From NCBI RefSeq assembly GCF_015070375.1, contig NZ_JADCLL010000001.1, positions 374,501 to 438,500 on the forward strand: a DNA stretch of 64,000 nucleotides, in the 5' to 3' direction. The notes under the pieces were generated by a model. That model was not told where the DNA came from. It ran no database searches and worked only from the letters and a program-made list of their open reading frames with translations. Both the position numbers and the translations under genes were made by a program. This stretch comes from Nocardioides kribbensis. Lineage in GTDB: Bacteria; Actinomycetota; Actinomycetes; Propionibacteriales; Nocardioidaceae. This document shows positions 16,252 through 25,222 of the stretch, one piece after another (the stretch's first letter is position 1; the number at the start of each line of letters is the position of its first letter).

Positions 16252-17864
16252 GCGTCCCGCTTCGCCAGGTCGCGCTTGAGGACCTTGCCGGTGGAGTTGC
16301 GCGGCAGCTCGTCGAGCAGCACGATCTCGCGCGGCACCTTGTAGCGGGCCAGGTTCTGCTTCACCCAGCCCTTCAGGTCGTCCTCGCTGACCGAGGAGTC
16401 GTCGACCACCACGAAGGCCTTGAGCCGCTTGCCGAAGTCGTCGTCGTCGACCCCGACGGCCGCCGCCTCGACCACGTGCTCGTGGCGGGCCAGGCAGTCC
16501 TCGACCTCCTTGGGGAAGACGTTCTCGCCGCCGGAGACGATCATCTCGTCGTCACGGCCCTCGACGTAGAGCCTGCCGTCCTCGCCGAAGCGCCCCACGT
16601 CGCCGGTCGACATCAGCCCGTCGACGACCTCCTTGTGACCGCCGCCGGTGTAGCCCTCGAAGAGCAGCCCGTTGCCCACGAAGATCCGCCCGGCCTCGCC
16701 GGCGGGCAGCTCGCGGCCCTGCTCGTCGAGGATCTTCACGACCGTGGCGTACGGCGGGTGGCCGGCCGACGACGGGGCCGCGCGCAGGTCGCGCGGGCCG
16801 GCGATGGAGGCGTAGGCGACCTCCGTGGAGCCGTAGGTGCTGTAGAGGTTGTCGCCGAAGCGGTCCATCCACGTCACCGCCAGGTCGCCGGGCAGCGCCG
16901 AGCCCGACGAGGCGACGACCTCGAGGCGGGTCAGGTCGTGGCGCTCGAGCACCTCCTCGGGCAGGGCGAGGATGCGCTGCAGCATGACCGGGATGACCAC
17001 GAAGGAGTCGCACTCCTCGGCCGCGAGCAGCTCGAGGCTGGCCTCGGGGTCGAAGCGGCGGGTGAGCACGAGGGTGGAGCCGAGCAGCATGGCCAGGGCC
17101 ATGTGGGCGAAGCCCCACGTGTGGAAGAGGGGCGCGGCGACGTGGGTGCGCCAGCCCTGCTTCAGCGGGATCCCCGAGAGCAGCGCGACCGCGGCGTCGA
17201 CGCCGGCCTCGCTGCGCGGAGCGCCCTTGGGCGTGCCGGTGGTGCCGGAGGTCAGGATGATCGTGCGGCCGTGGCGCTCGGGGGCCGTGAGGTCGCCGTC
17301 GTCGTGGGCCGCGACGAGGGATTCCACGGTCGGCTGCCCGGGCTCGGAGCCCTGCTCGGTCCAGGCCAGCACGGTGTGGGCGACCTCGGCCGCCGCGACC
17401 ATCTCGGCGAACTCCTCGTCGTGGACCAGCACGGTGGGCCGGTCGCGCTCCAGGACCTCCACGAGCTGCGGTCCGGCGAAGGCGGTGTTGAGGTAGATCG
17501 CGTCACCGCCGAGCTTGGCGACGGCGATGCTGGCGTCGAGGAAGTAGCGGTGGTTGCGGCACATGATCGCGACGCCGTCGCCCTCGCCCACGCCCAGGTC
17601 GGCCAGCGCTCGCGCGAGGGCGTTGGAGCGACGGTGCAGCTGCTCCCACGTCAGGGAGCCGATCTCGTCGACCAGCCCGGTCGCGTGGGGGTCGCGGATC
17701 GCCAGCGAGGCGAAGCCGCCCGCGGGCCCCGGGCCCCACTGCGTGAGCGTCCTGGCCAGCCGGGCCAGCACCACCGGCGAGTAGGGCTTGATGACCCCGG
17801 CACGACCGAGGACCTTCACCGACATGCCGGCCGAGGAGACACCGGTCATGATCTTCTGGAGCAC
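16248..17864 (-). CDS. Acyl-CoA synthetase (AMP-binding)
   Basis: A 538-aa ANL-family ligase. Motifs: ILTSGTTGTPKGAPR (P-loop), YSTYGSTEVAYAS (A5), LMSTGDVGRF, GRDDEMIVSGGENVFPKEVED (hinge and A8), and NSTGKVLKRDLAK with the C-terminal catalytic Lys. The P-loop ends in APR rather than the usual V, as in several mycobacterial FadD-type ligases. The start is uncertain: GTG 17864 follows AGGAA at good spacing, and ATG 17849 is five codons in; both precede the conserved region. It overlaps the AhpE-like peroxiredoxin by four bases. It is distinct in sequence from the ligase at 325-1878, so the two probably serve different acids. Confidence 0.9.
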   Translation of the reverse strand: MLQKIMTGVSSAGMSVKVLGRAGVIKPYSPVVLARLARTLTQWGPGPAGGFASLAIRDPHATGLVDEIGSLTWEQLHRRSNALARALADLGVGEGDGVAIMCRNHRYFLDASIAVAKLGGDAIYLNTAFAGPQLVEVLERDRPTVLVHDEEFAEMVAAAEVAHTVLAWTEQGSEPGQPTVESLVAAHDDGDLTAPERHGRTIILTSGTTGTPKGAPRSEAGVDAAVALLSGIPLKQGWRTHVAAPLFHTWGFAHMALAMLLGSTLVLTRRFDPEASLELLAAEECDSFVVIPVMLQRILALPEEVLERHDLTRLEVVASSGSALPGDLAVTWMDRFGDNLYSTYGSTEVAYASIAGPRDLRAAPSSAGHPPYATVVKILDEQGRELPAGEAGRIFVGNGLLFEGYTGGGHKEVVDGLMSTGDVGRFGEDGRLYVEGRDDEMIVSGGENVFPKEVEDCLARHEHVVEAAAVGVDDDDFGKRLKAFVVVDDSSVSEDDLKGWVKQNLARYKVPREIVLLDELPRNSTGKVLKRDLAKRDA

Positions 17865-18031
17865 GGGGCGTTCCTGTCTGGCCGTCCACAGGCGACCTGG
17901 GCATCCGGCCGCGGGAGCCGGTCGGGGCGGTGCCGCCCCGGTGAGCGGACCGTACGACGCGTCGCGCGCCGCCGGTTCACCCACCAGGACGACTCGGTCG
18001 TGCGGGAAGCCGGGGGTGGCCGGCGGCCCGC

Positions 18032-18505
18032 TCAGGCGGGGGTCTTCGGCGCGACCAGGCGCGTCGCGGCCCAGTCCTTGCTCACCGCGGCGGTCGTGGT
18101 CTGGGCCAGGCCCGCGATGGGCGCGGCCTCGGCGATGTCGGCGGCGTCGACCGAGCCCGGTCGTCCGACCTTCGGCGTGAGCAGCCAGATGGAGCCGCCG
18201 CCGACCAGGTCGGTGAGGGAGTCGACGAGCCCGTCGACGAGGTCGCCGTCGTCGGCGCGCCACCACAGCACGACGGCGTCGACCACGTTGCCGTGGTCGC
18301 CGTCGACCATGTCGGCGTCGATGGTGTCCTCGATGGAGACCCGGAGGTCGTCGTCGGTGTCGTTGTCCCAGCCGAGCTCCTGGATGACCATGCCCGCGCT
18401 GAAGCCGAGCCGTGCCGCCGGAGTGTCGGCAGTGGTGCCGTCGTCGGTCGTGGTCCCGGTCGTGGGGCCTGTCTGGGTGGACCCGCCACCCGCGGTCGAG
18501 CTCAC
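18032..18505 (-). CDS. DUF3052 family protein
   Basis: A 157-aa soluble acidic protein of an actinobacterial family without a known reaction. After a Thr/Gly-rich N-terminal 40 residues comes the conserved core: LGFSAGMVIQELGWDNDTDD, DAVVLWWR, SIWLLTPKVGRPG and DWAATRLVAPK. GTG 18505 is chosen for GGAGG six bases upstream. It is divergent from aceE across 209 bases, and this pairing is common in actinobacteria, hinting at a link with pyruvate metabolism that remains unproven. Confidence 0.87.
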   Translation of the reverse strand: MSSTAGGGSTQTGPTTGTTTDDGTTADTPAARLGFSAGMVIQELGWDNDTDDDLRVSIEDTIDADMVDGDHGNVVDAVVLWWRADDGDLVDGLVDSLTDLVGGGSIWLLTPKVGRPGSVDAADIAEAAPIAGLAQTTTAAVSKDWAATRLVAPKTPA

Positions 18506-18702
18506 TGAGTCCTCCAGTCTGTGGGCTCCGGGGCCGTCGGTCCGGCCACGGATGAGGAGTAGTCCAGCGGAGTGCGGGCCCGCGCGCAAGCCAGTGACCA
18601 GGGTGAGGACGCCGGCGGTCCGGTCAACGGACGTCCCGTGACGCTCAGCGAACCCTTTTCCGGCGTACTCGCGGGTAGATTTCGCCGGTCGGGACGGCGT
18701 GC

Positions 18703-18708
18703 CACGAT
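18703..18708 (+). promoter_or_regulatory. -10-like CACGAT, leaderless promoter of aceE
   Basis: CACGAT is six bases before GTG 18715, with TTCGCC 16 bases further upstream as a weak -35. There is no Shine-Dalgarno sequence between, which fits transcription starting at the start codon. Confidence 0.45.
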
Positions 18709-18714
18709 GAGCGA

Positions 18715-21540
18715 GTGACCGATGACTCATCCACCCCGTCCGGCACCTCCTCGACCGGTCCCGCCACCGCGGGCACCGCACGTGCGGGCTCGGCCCGCGC
18801 CGTGATCCACGAGGGCCTGCCCACCCAGCTGCCCGACATCGATCCGGACGAGACCCACGACTGGATCGACTCCTTCGACTCCATGGTCGACGAGCGCGGC
18901 CGCGAGCGCGCGCGCTACGTCATGCTCCGGCTGCTGGAGCGCGCCCGGGAGATGAACGTCGGCGTGCCCGCCCTGCGCAGCACCGACTACATCAACACCA
19001 TCCCGCCGGAGCGCGAGCCCTGGTTCCCCGGCGACGAGGAGGCCGAGCGGCGCATCCGCGCCTTCATCCGGTGGAACGCCGCGGTGATGGTCTCCAGCGC
19101 CAACCGCAAGGGCCTGGAGGTCGGCGGCCACATCGCCACCTACCAGTCCTCGGCGAGCCTCTACGAGGTCGGCTTCAACCACTTCTTCCAGGGCAAGGAC
19201 GCCCCCGGCGGCGGCGACCAGATCTACATCCAGGGCCACGCCTCCCCCGGCATCTACTCACGCGCCTACCTCGAGGGCCGGCTCAGCGAGCAGCAGCTCT
19301 ACCGCTTCCGCCAGGAGGTGCAGCACGGCACGGGCCAGGGCCTGCCCTCCTACCCGCACCCGCGCCTCATGCCGGACTTCTGGGAGTTCCCGACGGTCTC
19401 GATGGGTCTGACCGGCATCAACTCGATCTACCAGGCGCGCTTCAACCGCTACCTGCAGAACCGCGGCATCAAGGACACCGACAACCAGCACGTGTGGGCC
19501 TTCCTCGGCGACGGCGAGATGGCCGAGCCCGAGTCGCTGGGCGCGATCCGCGTCGCGGCCCGCGAGGAGCTCGACAACCTCACCTGGGTCATCAACTGCA
19601 ACCTCCAGCAGCTCGACGGCCCGGTCACCGGCAACGGCAAGATCATCCAGGAGCTCGAGGCCAACTTCCGCGGCGCCGGCTGGAACGTCATCAAGGTCGT
19701 CTGGGGCCGCGAGTGGGACCAGCTGCTGGCCCGCGACGTCGACGGCGTCCTGGTCAACAAGATGAACGCCACCCCCGACGGCGACTTCCAGACCTACTCG
19801 GTCGAGGACGGCGGCTACGTCCGCGAGAGCTTCTTCGGCGGCGACCCGCGCCTGCGGGCCATGGTCGAGCACATGAGCGACCAGCAGATCCAGAAGCTGC
19901 CGCGCGGCGGCCACGACTACCGCAAGGTCTACGCCGCGTTCGACGCCGCCAAGAAGCACGTGGGCCAGCCCACCGTGATCCTGGCCAAGACCATCAAGGG
20001 CTGGACGATCGACGCCCTCGAGGGCAAGAACGCCACGCACCAGATGAAGAAGCTGACCCCCGAGGACCTCAAGAAGTTCCGCGACCGGCTCTACCTGCCG
20101 ATCTCCGACCGCGACCTCGAGCGGTCCTACGAGGAGACCGGCGCCGCGCCGTTCTTCCACCCCGGCGAGAAGTCCCCCGAGATCGACTACATGATGGAGC
20201 GCCGTCGCCAGCTCGGCGGCTCGGTGCCGCGCCGTGTGCTGCGGGCCAAGCCCCTGACGCTGCCGGCCGACAAGGTCTACGCCGACCTCAAGAAGGGCTC
20301 GGGCAAGAACTCGGTGGCCTCGACCATGGCCGTCGTCCGCCTGCTCAAGGACTGGATGAAGGACCCCGAGATCGGCAAGCGCCTCGTGCCGATCGCCCCC
20401 GACGAGTACCGCACCTTCGGCATGGACGCGATGTTCCCCAGCGCCAAGGTCTACAACCCGGGCGGCCAGCGCTACGAGTCGGTCGACCGCAAGTTGTTGC
20501 TCTCCTACAAGGAGTCGACGCAGGGCCAGATGCTCCACGAGGGCATCTCGGAGGCCGGCGCCATGGCCTCGGCCACCGCAGCGGGCTCGGCCTACTCCAC
20601 GCACGGCGAGCACATGATCCCGTTCTACATCTTCTACTCGATGTTCGGCTTCCAGCGCACCGGCGACTCGATCTGGGCCATGGCCGACCAGCTCGCCCGG
20701 GGCTTCCTCATCGGCGCCACGGCCGGTCGCACCACGCTGACCGGCGAGGGCCTGCAGCACGCCGACGGCCACTCGCCGCTGCTCGCCACCACCAACCCGG
20801 CGATCAAGCACTACGACCCGGCGTTCGCCTACGAGATCAGCCACATCATGCAGACCGGGCTGGAGCAGATGTACGGCTCCACCGAGGAGCACCCCGACGG
20901 CGAGAACGTCATCTACTACCTCACCGTCTACAACGAGCCGGTCCCGCAGCCGGCCGAGCCCGAGGACGTCGACGTCGAGGGCATCCTCAAGGGCATCCAC
21001 AAGGTGTCCACCGGCGAGGGCGACGGACCCCGCGTGCAGCTGCTCGCCTCCGGCGTCGGCTTCCCGTGGGCCCAGGAGGCCGCGCGGATCCTGCGCGAGG
21101 ACTGGGGGGTCGTGGCCGACACGTGGTCGGTCACGTCGTGGAACGAGCTGGCCCGCGACGCCGTCGCCTCCGAGCAGTGGAACCTCATGCACCCCGGCGA
21201 GCCGCAGCGCACGGCGTACGTCGCCGACAAGCTGGCCGGGTCGCAGGGCCCGTTCCTGGCCGTCTCGGACTTCATGGCCGCGGTGCCGCTGCAGATCGCG
21301 CGCTGGGTGCCCGGCGACTACTGCGTGCTCGGTGCCGACGGGTTCGGCTTCGCCGACACCCGGCCCGCCGCGCGCCGCTTCTTCAACATCGACGCCGAGT
21401 CGGTGGTGGTGCGCACGCTGCAGGCCCTGGCCGACGCGGGCGAGATCGACCCGGCACAGGTCGAGAAGGCCTTCGCGCAGTACCGCATCGACGACCCGAC
21501 CGCGGTCGCCGGACGCAAGCAGGAGGGCGGCGACGCCTGA
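18715..21540 (+). CDS. aceE: Pyruvate dehydrogenase E1 component, homodimeric type
   Basis: A 941-aa thiamine-diphosphate enzyme that decarboxylates pyruvate and transfers the acetyl group to the lipoyl domain of E2 in the pyruvate dehydrogenase complex. The ThDP/Mg motif is [10 protein letters not shown] followed about 25 residues later by NCNLQQLDG. Other landmarks are [45 protein letters not shown] and [13 protein letters not shown], all typical of E. coli-type AceE, and the length is normal. GTG 18715 is used; an ATG eight bases upstream runs into a stop. No SD is seen and a -10-like hexamer sits six bases upstream. E2 and E3 genes are not nearby. It lies just upstream of the fatty-acid synthesis operon that uses its product acetyl-CoA. 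Confidence 0.98.
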   Translation: MTDDSSTPSGTSSTGPATAGTARAGSARAVIHEGLPTQLPDIDPDETHDWIDSFDSMVDERGRERARYVMLRLLERAREMNVGVPALRSTDYINTIPPEREPWFPGDEEAERRIRAFIRWNAAVMVSSANRKGLEVGGHIATYQSSASLYEVGFNHFFQGKDAPGGGDQIYIQGHASPGIYSRAYLEGRLSEQQLYRFRQEVQHGTGQGLPSYPHPRLMPDFWEFPTVSMGLTGINSIYQARFNRYLQNRGIKDTDNQHVWAFLGDGEMAEPESLGAIRVAAREELDNLTWVINCNLQQLDGPVTGNGKIIQELEANFRGAGWNVIKVVWGREWDQLLARDVDGVLVNKMNATPDGDFQTYSVEDGGYVRESFFGGDPRLRAMVEHMSDQQIQKLPRGGHDYRKVYAAFDAAKKHVGQPTVILAKTIKGWTIDALEGKNATHQMKKLTPEDLKKFRDRLYLPISDRDLERSYEETGAAPFFHPGEKSPEIDYMMERRRQLGGSVPRRVLRAKPLTLPADKVYADLKKGSGKNSVASTMAVVRLLKDWMKDPEIGKRLVPIAPDEYRTFGMDAMFPSAKVYNPGGQRYESVDRKLLLSYKESTQGQMLHEGISEAGAMASATAAGSAYSTHGEHMIPFYIFYSMFGFQRTGDSIWAMADQLARGFLIGATAGRTTLTGEGLQHADGHSPLLATTNPAIKHYDPAFAYEISHIMQTGLEQMYGSTEEHPDGENVIYYLTVYNEPVPQPAEPEDVDVEGILKGIHKVSTGEGDGPRVQLLASGVGFPWAQEAARILREDWGVVADTWSVTSWNELARDAVASEQWNLMHPGEPQRTAYVADKLAGSQGPFLAVSDFMAAVPLQIARWVPGDYCVLGADGFGFADTRPAARRFFNIDAESVVVRTLQALADAGEIDPAQVEKAFAQYRIDDPTAVAGRKQEGGDA

Positions 21541-21564
21541 GCGTCACCGCACCAGCACGGCACC

Positions 21565-21600
21565 CGAGGGGCGTGCGGGCCTCGGCCCGCACGCCCCTCG
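21565..21600. terminator. Strong perfect hairpin between aceE and the convergent hydrolase
   Basis: Positions 21565-21580 pair without mismatch with 21585-21600 (16 bp, loop CTCG). No U-run follows. Its position between two convergent genes suggests a two-way terminator. Confidence 0.8.
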
Positions 21601-21652
21601 CGGCGTCGGCACCGCTCCGGGCCCGGCACGCGCCACCGCGCCCGGCGCGGCC

Positions 21653-22597
21653 TCAGGCCGTGGCGACCGCGTGCACCGGGCTGACCGGTGCGGCGGGACC
21701 GTTGGCGAGCAGCCGTCGCCACCGCGCCCGGCTGTAGACCGCGGGCCGGGTCGTGCGCACGAAGTCGTCGAAGATCGCGGCGAACCGCTCGGGGTGGTCC
21801 TTGTGGGGGAAGTGCCCCGCCCCCGCGATCACCTCCACGCTGGCCTTGGGCGCCAGCGACGCGGCGTTGTCGGCGTGGCTGACCGGGATCACCCGGTCGT
21901 GGCTGCCCCAGACCACGCTCATCGGCATGGCCTCGGTGAGGTAGGCCCGATCGGCCATCGTGACGAGCTGGCCGCGCCAGTCGACGACCGCGCGCACGAC
22001 CTGGCGGATCGCGGCCCGGGCGCGGGGATCCTTGAAGGAGTCGTAGATGTCGGCGACCTCGGCGAGGTCGCTCGTGCCGGGCAGCGGCGCCGCGGCCAGG
22101 GTGCGCATGCCGGCGACGCCCACGTGACGCACGCCGGGCAGCGTGAGCACGCCCATCAGCTGGTGGAAGCCGGGCGTCGTGATCGCGCGGATCGCCGGCG
22201 AGACCTCGGGCCCGAGCCCCCCGGAGGCGACCAGCATCATCCGCTCGGTGCGCTCGGGGAACTGGTAGGCGAACTGCATCGCCACGCCGCCGCCGAAGCT
22301 GTGGCCGACCACCGTCACCTTGTCGATGCCCAGCACCGTGAGCAGGTCGCGCATGCCGTTGGCGTAGCCACCCACGGAGTAGTCGGCGCGCGGCTTGTCG
22401 GAGGCGCCGTGACCCAGCAGGTCGGGCGCCAGCACGGTGTAGCGCTCGGCCAGGGTGTCGATGACCGGCGACCACGTGGTGTGGTCGCAGCCCAGACCGT
22501 GCAGCAGCAGGACGACCGGCCCGCTGCCGACCTTGACGAAGGCGCGGCGGTGGCCGTGGATGGTGAGGTGCTGGACCTCGTGGTGCGGTGCCGTCAC
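21653..22597 (-). CDS. Alpha/beta hydrolase
   Basis: A 314-aa hydrolase with the oxyanion motif LLLHGLGCDH, the nucleophile elbow VVGHSFGGGVAM (catalytic Ser), an acid in VVWGSHDRVIP and the catalytic His in AGAGHFPH. A cap domain of about 90 residues lies between strands 6 and 7. The spacing resembles meta-cleavage hydrolases, haloperoxidase-like and lipase-like esterases; the substrate cannot be told. GTG 22597 is chosen for GGGAGG upstream. It is divergent from fasR and next to the fatty-acid operon, so an ester or thioester lipid substrate is plausible (inference). Confidence 0.87.
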   Translation of the reverse strand: MTAPHHEVQHLTIHGHRRAFVKVGSGPVVLLLHGLGCDHTTWSPVIDTLAERYTVLAPDLLGHGASDKPRADYSVGGYANGMRDLLTVLGIDKVTVVGHSFGGGVAMQFAYQFPERTERMMLVASGGLGPEVSPAIRAITTPGFHQLMGVLTLPGVRHVGVAGMRTLAAAPLPGTSDLAEVADIYDSFKDPRARAAIRQVVRAVVDWRGQLVTMADRAYLTEAMPMSVVWGSHDRVIPVSHADNAASLAPKASVEVIAGAGHFPHKDHPERFAAIFDDFVRTTRPAVYSRARWRRLLANGPAAPVSPVHAVATA

Positions 22598-22704
22598 GCG
22601 GGACCTCCCGGGGCTGCGACGTTGTGCGGGATTCAACCAGACGCCCCGCGGCCCACGCAGCACAACCGCCCGGCCCGCCGCTGATTTCACCTGCGCGGGG
22701 GCAC

Positions 22705-22710
22705 TAGCCT
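22705..22710 (+). promoter_or_regulatory. -10-like TAGCCT, leaderless promoter of fasR
   Basis: TAGCCT is followed by six bases and GTG 22717; no SD is present. Confidence 0.5.
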
Positions 22711-22716
22711 CGGGGC

Positions 22717-23946
22717 GTGCCCCCTGCCGCCGCGGACCCCTCGGAGCAGCGGCGCCGCGCCGCGGCGCGCCTGCTGCGCGCCACCGGCGCCCTCAGCACC
22801 GCCGCCACGGCGCGCATGGACGCCTCCGTCCCGTGGTTCCGCGAGCTCAGCGCCGAGGACCGCTCCTGGGTCGGCCTCATCGTGCAGGCGGGCGTGCGCG
22901 GGTTCGTGGAGTGGTACGGCGCCGACGGCGGGACCCCCGGCTCCGGGCCGGCGCTGGCCGGGTCGATCTTCGAGGCCGCGCCCCGCACCCTGGCCGGCGT
23001 CATCACCCTGGGCCAGACCGTCGACCTGGTGCGGCTCTCGATCGAGGTCGTCGAGAGCAACGTCGACAGCGTGCTGGAGCCCGAGGAGGCGGTCGACGTG
23101 CACGCCGCCCTGCTGCGCTACGCCCGCGAGATCGCCTTCGCGACCGCCGAGGTCTACGCGCGCGCCGCCGAGGTCCGCGGCGCCTGGGACGCCCGCCTCG
23201 AGGCGCTGGTCGTCGACTCGGTGCTGCGCGCCGAGGCCGACGAGACCGTGCTGTCCCGCGCCAGCGCCCTCGGGTGGACCGCGCGCGGCCGGGTCGTGGT
23301 CGTGCTCGGGTCGGCGCCGGCGCGACGCACCGAGACCGACCTCTTCGACGAGGCGCGCCGACGGGCCCGGGCCGCGGGCACCGACGCCCTGTGCGCCGTG
23401 CAGGGCGAGCGGCTCGTCGTCATCCTGGGCGGCGTCGAGGACCCCCGCGCCGCCGCGGACGTGGTCGTCGGGCTCTTCGGCGAGGGACCGGTCGTGGTCG
23501 GGCCCGTCGCCGGGAGCCTCGCGGAGGCCCACGTCTCGGCCCGGGCCGCGGTCTCGGCGCTGCGCGCCGCCAGCGGCTGGCCCGAGGCGCCGCGCCCCGT
23601 GCTGGCCAACGAGCTGCTGCCCGAGCGGGTGCTGGTGGGCGACGGCCACGCCCGGCGCCACCTGGTGGAGGACGTCTACCTCCGCCTGGTCGGGGCTCGC
23701 GGCACGCTGGTGGAGACCCTCGCGGCCTACCTCGCCGCCGGCGGCTCCATCGAGGGCGCCGCGCGGGCGCTCTTCGTCCACGCCAACACCGTGCGCTACC
23801 GGCTGCGCCAGGTCGCCGACCTCACGGGCTACGCGCCCGGCGAGCCGCGCGACGCCTTCACCCTCGAGATGGCGCTGGTGCTCGGGCGGCAGTCGGGTCG
23901 GCGGACCCCGGCACGACCGGCGTCGGACACCACGACACATCTGTAA
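22717..23946 (+). CDS. fasR: PucR/CdaR-family transcriptional activator of fatty-acid synthesis (FasR-like)
   Basis: A 409-aa regulator. The C-terminal PucR-type helix-turn-helix is clear: LVETLAAYLAAGGSIEGAA then ALFVHANTVRYRLRQVADLTG. The middle region (VVVVLGSAPARR, LVVILGG) is the GGDEF-like fold of this family, and the N-terminal 150 residues are helical. In Streptomyces and mycobacteria FasR sits directly before fabD and activates the fabD-fabH-acpP-fabF operon, with long-chain acyl-CoA as the signal. The gene order here is the same, which supports the name. The candidate binding site is the palindrome at 23954-23970 in the 91-base gap to fabD. Confidence 0.9.
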   Translation: MPPAAADPSEQRRRAAARLLRATGALSTAATARMDASVPWFRELSAEDRSWVGLIVQAGVRGFVEWYGADGGTPGSGPALAGSIFEAAPRTLAGVITLGQTVDLVRLSIEVVESNVDSVLEPEEAVDVHAALLRYAREIAFATAEVYARAAEVRGAWDARLEALVVDSVLRAEADETVLSRASALGWTARGRVVVVLGSAPARRTETDLFDEARRRARAAGTDALCAVQGERLVVILGGVEDPRAAADVVVGLFGEGPVVVGPVAGSLAEAHVSARAAVSALRAASGWPEAPRPVLANELLPERVLVGDGHARRHLVEDVYLRLVGARGTLVETLAAYLAAGGSIEGAARALFVHANTVRYRLRQVADLTGYAPGEPRDAFTLEMALVLGRQSGRRTPARPASDTTTHL

Positions 23947-23953
23947 ACCGGAT

Positions 23954-23970
23954 TTGTCGGGTTCCTACAA
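23954..23970. promoter_or_regulatory. Candidate FasR operator palindrome before fabD
   Basis: TTGTCGG, three bases, CCTACAA: a 7+3+7 inverted repeat with one mismatch, unusually AT-containing for this DNA. It lies 56 bases before the fabD -10-like element, fitting an activator site. FasR control of this promoter is known in relatives; the exact site here is inferred. Confidence 0.45.
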
Positions 23971-24025
23971 CTCTGAGCCGCGCACTTGGTGCGCGCCGCA
24001 GGTGGGTCCCGGCCCCGGGCCCCGG

Positions 24026-24031
24026 CAGAGT
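24026..24031 (+). promoter_or_regulatory. -10-like CAGAGT, leaderless promoter of fabD
   Basis: CAGAGT is followed by six bases and GTG 24038; no SD. Confidence 0.4.
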
Positions 24032-24037
24032 GGGGGT

Positions 24038-25222
24038 GTGCTCGTCATCGTCGCTCCCGGTCAGGGAGCCCAGTCGCCCGGTTTCCTCACCCCCTGGCTC
24101 GAGGACCCCACCTTCGCCGCCCGCTTCGAGTGGCTCTCCACCGTCGCGGGCCTCGACCTCGTCGACTACGGCACCCACGCCGACGCCGAGACCATCCGCG
24201 ACACCAAGGTCGCCCAGCCGCTGCTGGTGGCGACCGGTCTGGTCACGGCGCTCGCGCTCTTCCCGCACCCCGGCGACGCCTTCGAGCGCATCGGGGCCGT
24301 GGCCGGTCACTCCGTGGGCGAGATCGCCGCCGCGGCGGGCGCCCGCGTCATCACCGCCGAGCAGGCCATGGTGCTGGTGCGCGAGCGCGGCAAGGCCATG
24401 GCCGAGGCCTCGGCCGCGACCCCGACCGGCATGACCGCCGTGCTGGGCGGCGACCGCGAGGAGGTGCTGGCCGGCCTGGCCCGGCACGGCCTCACCGCCG
24501 CCAACGACAACGGACCCGGCCAGGTCGTCGCCGCGGGCACCCTGGAGCAGCTGGAGGCCTTCAAGGCCGATCCCCCGGCCAAGGCCCGCCTCGTGCCGCT
24601 CTCGGTCGCCGGCGCCTTCCACACCCACCACATGGAGCCCGCGGTCGGCCACCTCGGCCACCTCGCCCGCGCCGTGTCGACCCACGACCCCCGCACCCGC
24701 GTCATCTCCAACCGCGACGGGCAGGTCGTCCACGACGGTCGCGAGGTGCTGCGCCGCCTGGTCGGGCAGATCTCCCACCCGGTGCGCTGGGACCTGTGCC
24801 TGGAGACCATGGAGGACCTCGGCGTGACCGGCATCCTCGAGATGCCGCCGGCCGGCACCCTGACCGGCATCGCCAAGCGGGCGCTCAAGGGCGTGGAGAC
24901 CTTCGCGCTCAAGACCCCCGACCAGCTCGACGACGCACGCGCCTTCTGCGACAAGCACGGCGAGTCCGCGGGCATGGAGAACAGCCCCACCTGGCGCATG
25001 GTCGTCTCCCCCACCAAGGGCACCTTCCACCGCGACGAGGCGGCCGGCGCCACCGACCAGCTGGCCGCGGGCGCGGTGATCGGCGAGGTCGCCAGCTCGC
25101 GCGACAAGCTGGTCGTCACCGCCAACCACGGCGGCCAGGTCGTGGAGTGGCTCGTCGAGGACGGCGACCTGGTCTCCCCCGGTCAGCCCCTGCTGCGCCT
25201 GCACCCCCACGGCGCCAGCTGA
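24038..25222 (+). CDS. fabD: Malonyl-CoA:ACP transacylase with a fused C-terminal biotinyl/lipoyl-like domain
   Basis: A 394-aa protein; FabD is normally about 300-320 aa. Residues 1-305 are a standard transacylase that loads malonyl groups onto ACP: GQGAQ (9-13), Ser92 in GHSVGEIAA, and His195 in VAGAFHTHHM. Residues about 319-391 form a second domain that aligns along its length with BCCP-type domains: MVVSPTKGTFHR matches IVRSPMVGTFYR of E. coli BCCP, and VVEWLVEDGDLVSPGQPLLRL matches the last two strands. At the place of the biotinylated Lys (EAMKM) it has SSRDK: Arg355 sits at the modified position and Lys357 two residues later. The domain is therefore either unmodified or uses a shifted Lys. 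A longer frame starting at 23954 is unlikely, as it would include the operator. It overlaps fabH by one base. Confidence 0.93.
   Translation: MLVIVAPGQGAQSPGFLTPWLEDPTFAARFEWLSTVAGLDLVDYGTHADAETIRDTKVAQPLLVATGLVTALALFPHPGDAFERIGAVAGHSVGEIAAAAGARVITAEQAMVLVRERGKAMAEASAATPTGMTAVLGGDREEVLAGLARHGLTAANDNGPGQVVAAGTLEQLEAFKADPPAKARLVPLSVAGAFHTHHMEPAVGHLGHLARAVSTHDPRTRVISNRDGQVVHDGREVLRRLVGQISHPVRWDLCLETMEDLGVTGILEMPPAGTLTGIAKRALKGVETFALKTPDQLDDARAFCDKHGESAGMENSPTWRMVVSPTKGTFHRDEAAGATDQLAAGAVIGEVASSRDKLVVTANHGGQVVEWLVEDGDLVSPGQPLLRLHPHGAS

Noticed and set aside
19258-21192. Long open frame antisense to aceE
   Set aside because: Long antisense frames are expected at this GC content. The opposite strand encodes a full, motif-complete AceE; the antisense product has no family and is dominated by Val, Gly, His and Asp shadows.
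22717-23946. Sugar-diacid regulator (CdaR) identity for the PucR-family protein
   Set aside because: The same fold covers both, but the position directly before fabD-fabH-acpP-fabF is that of FasR.
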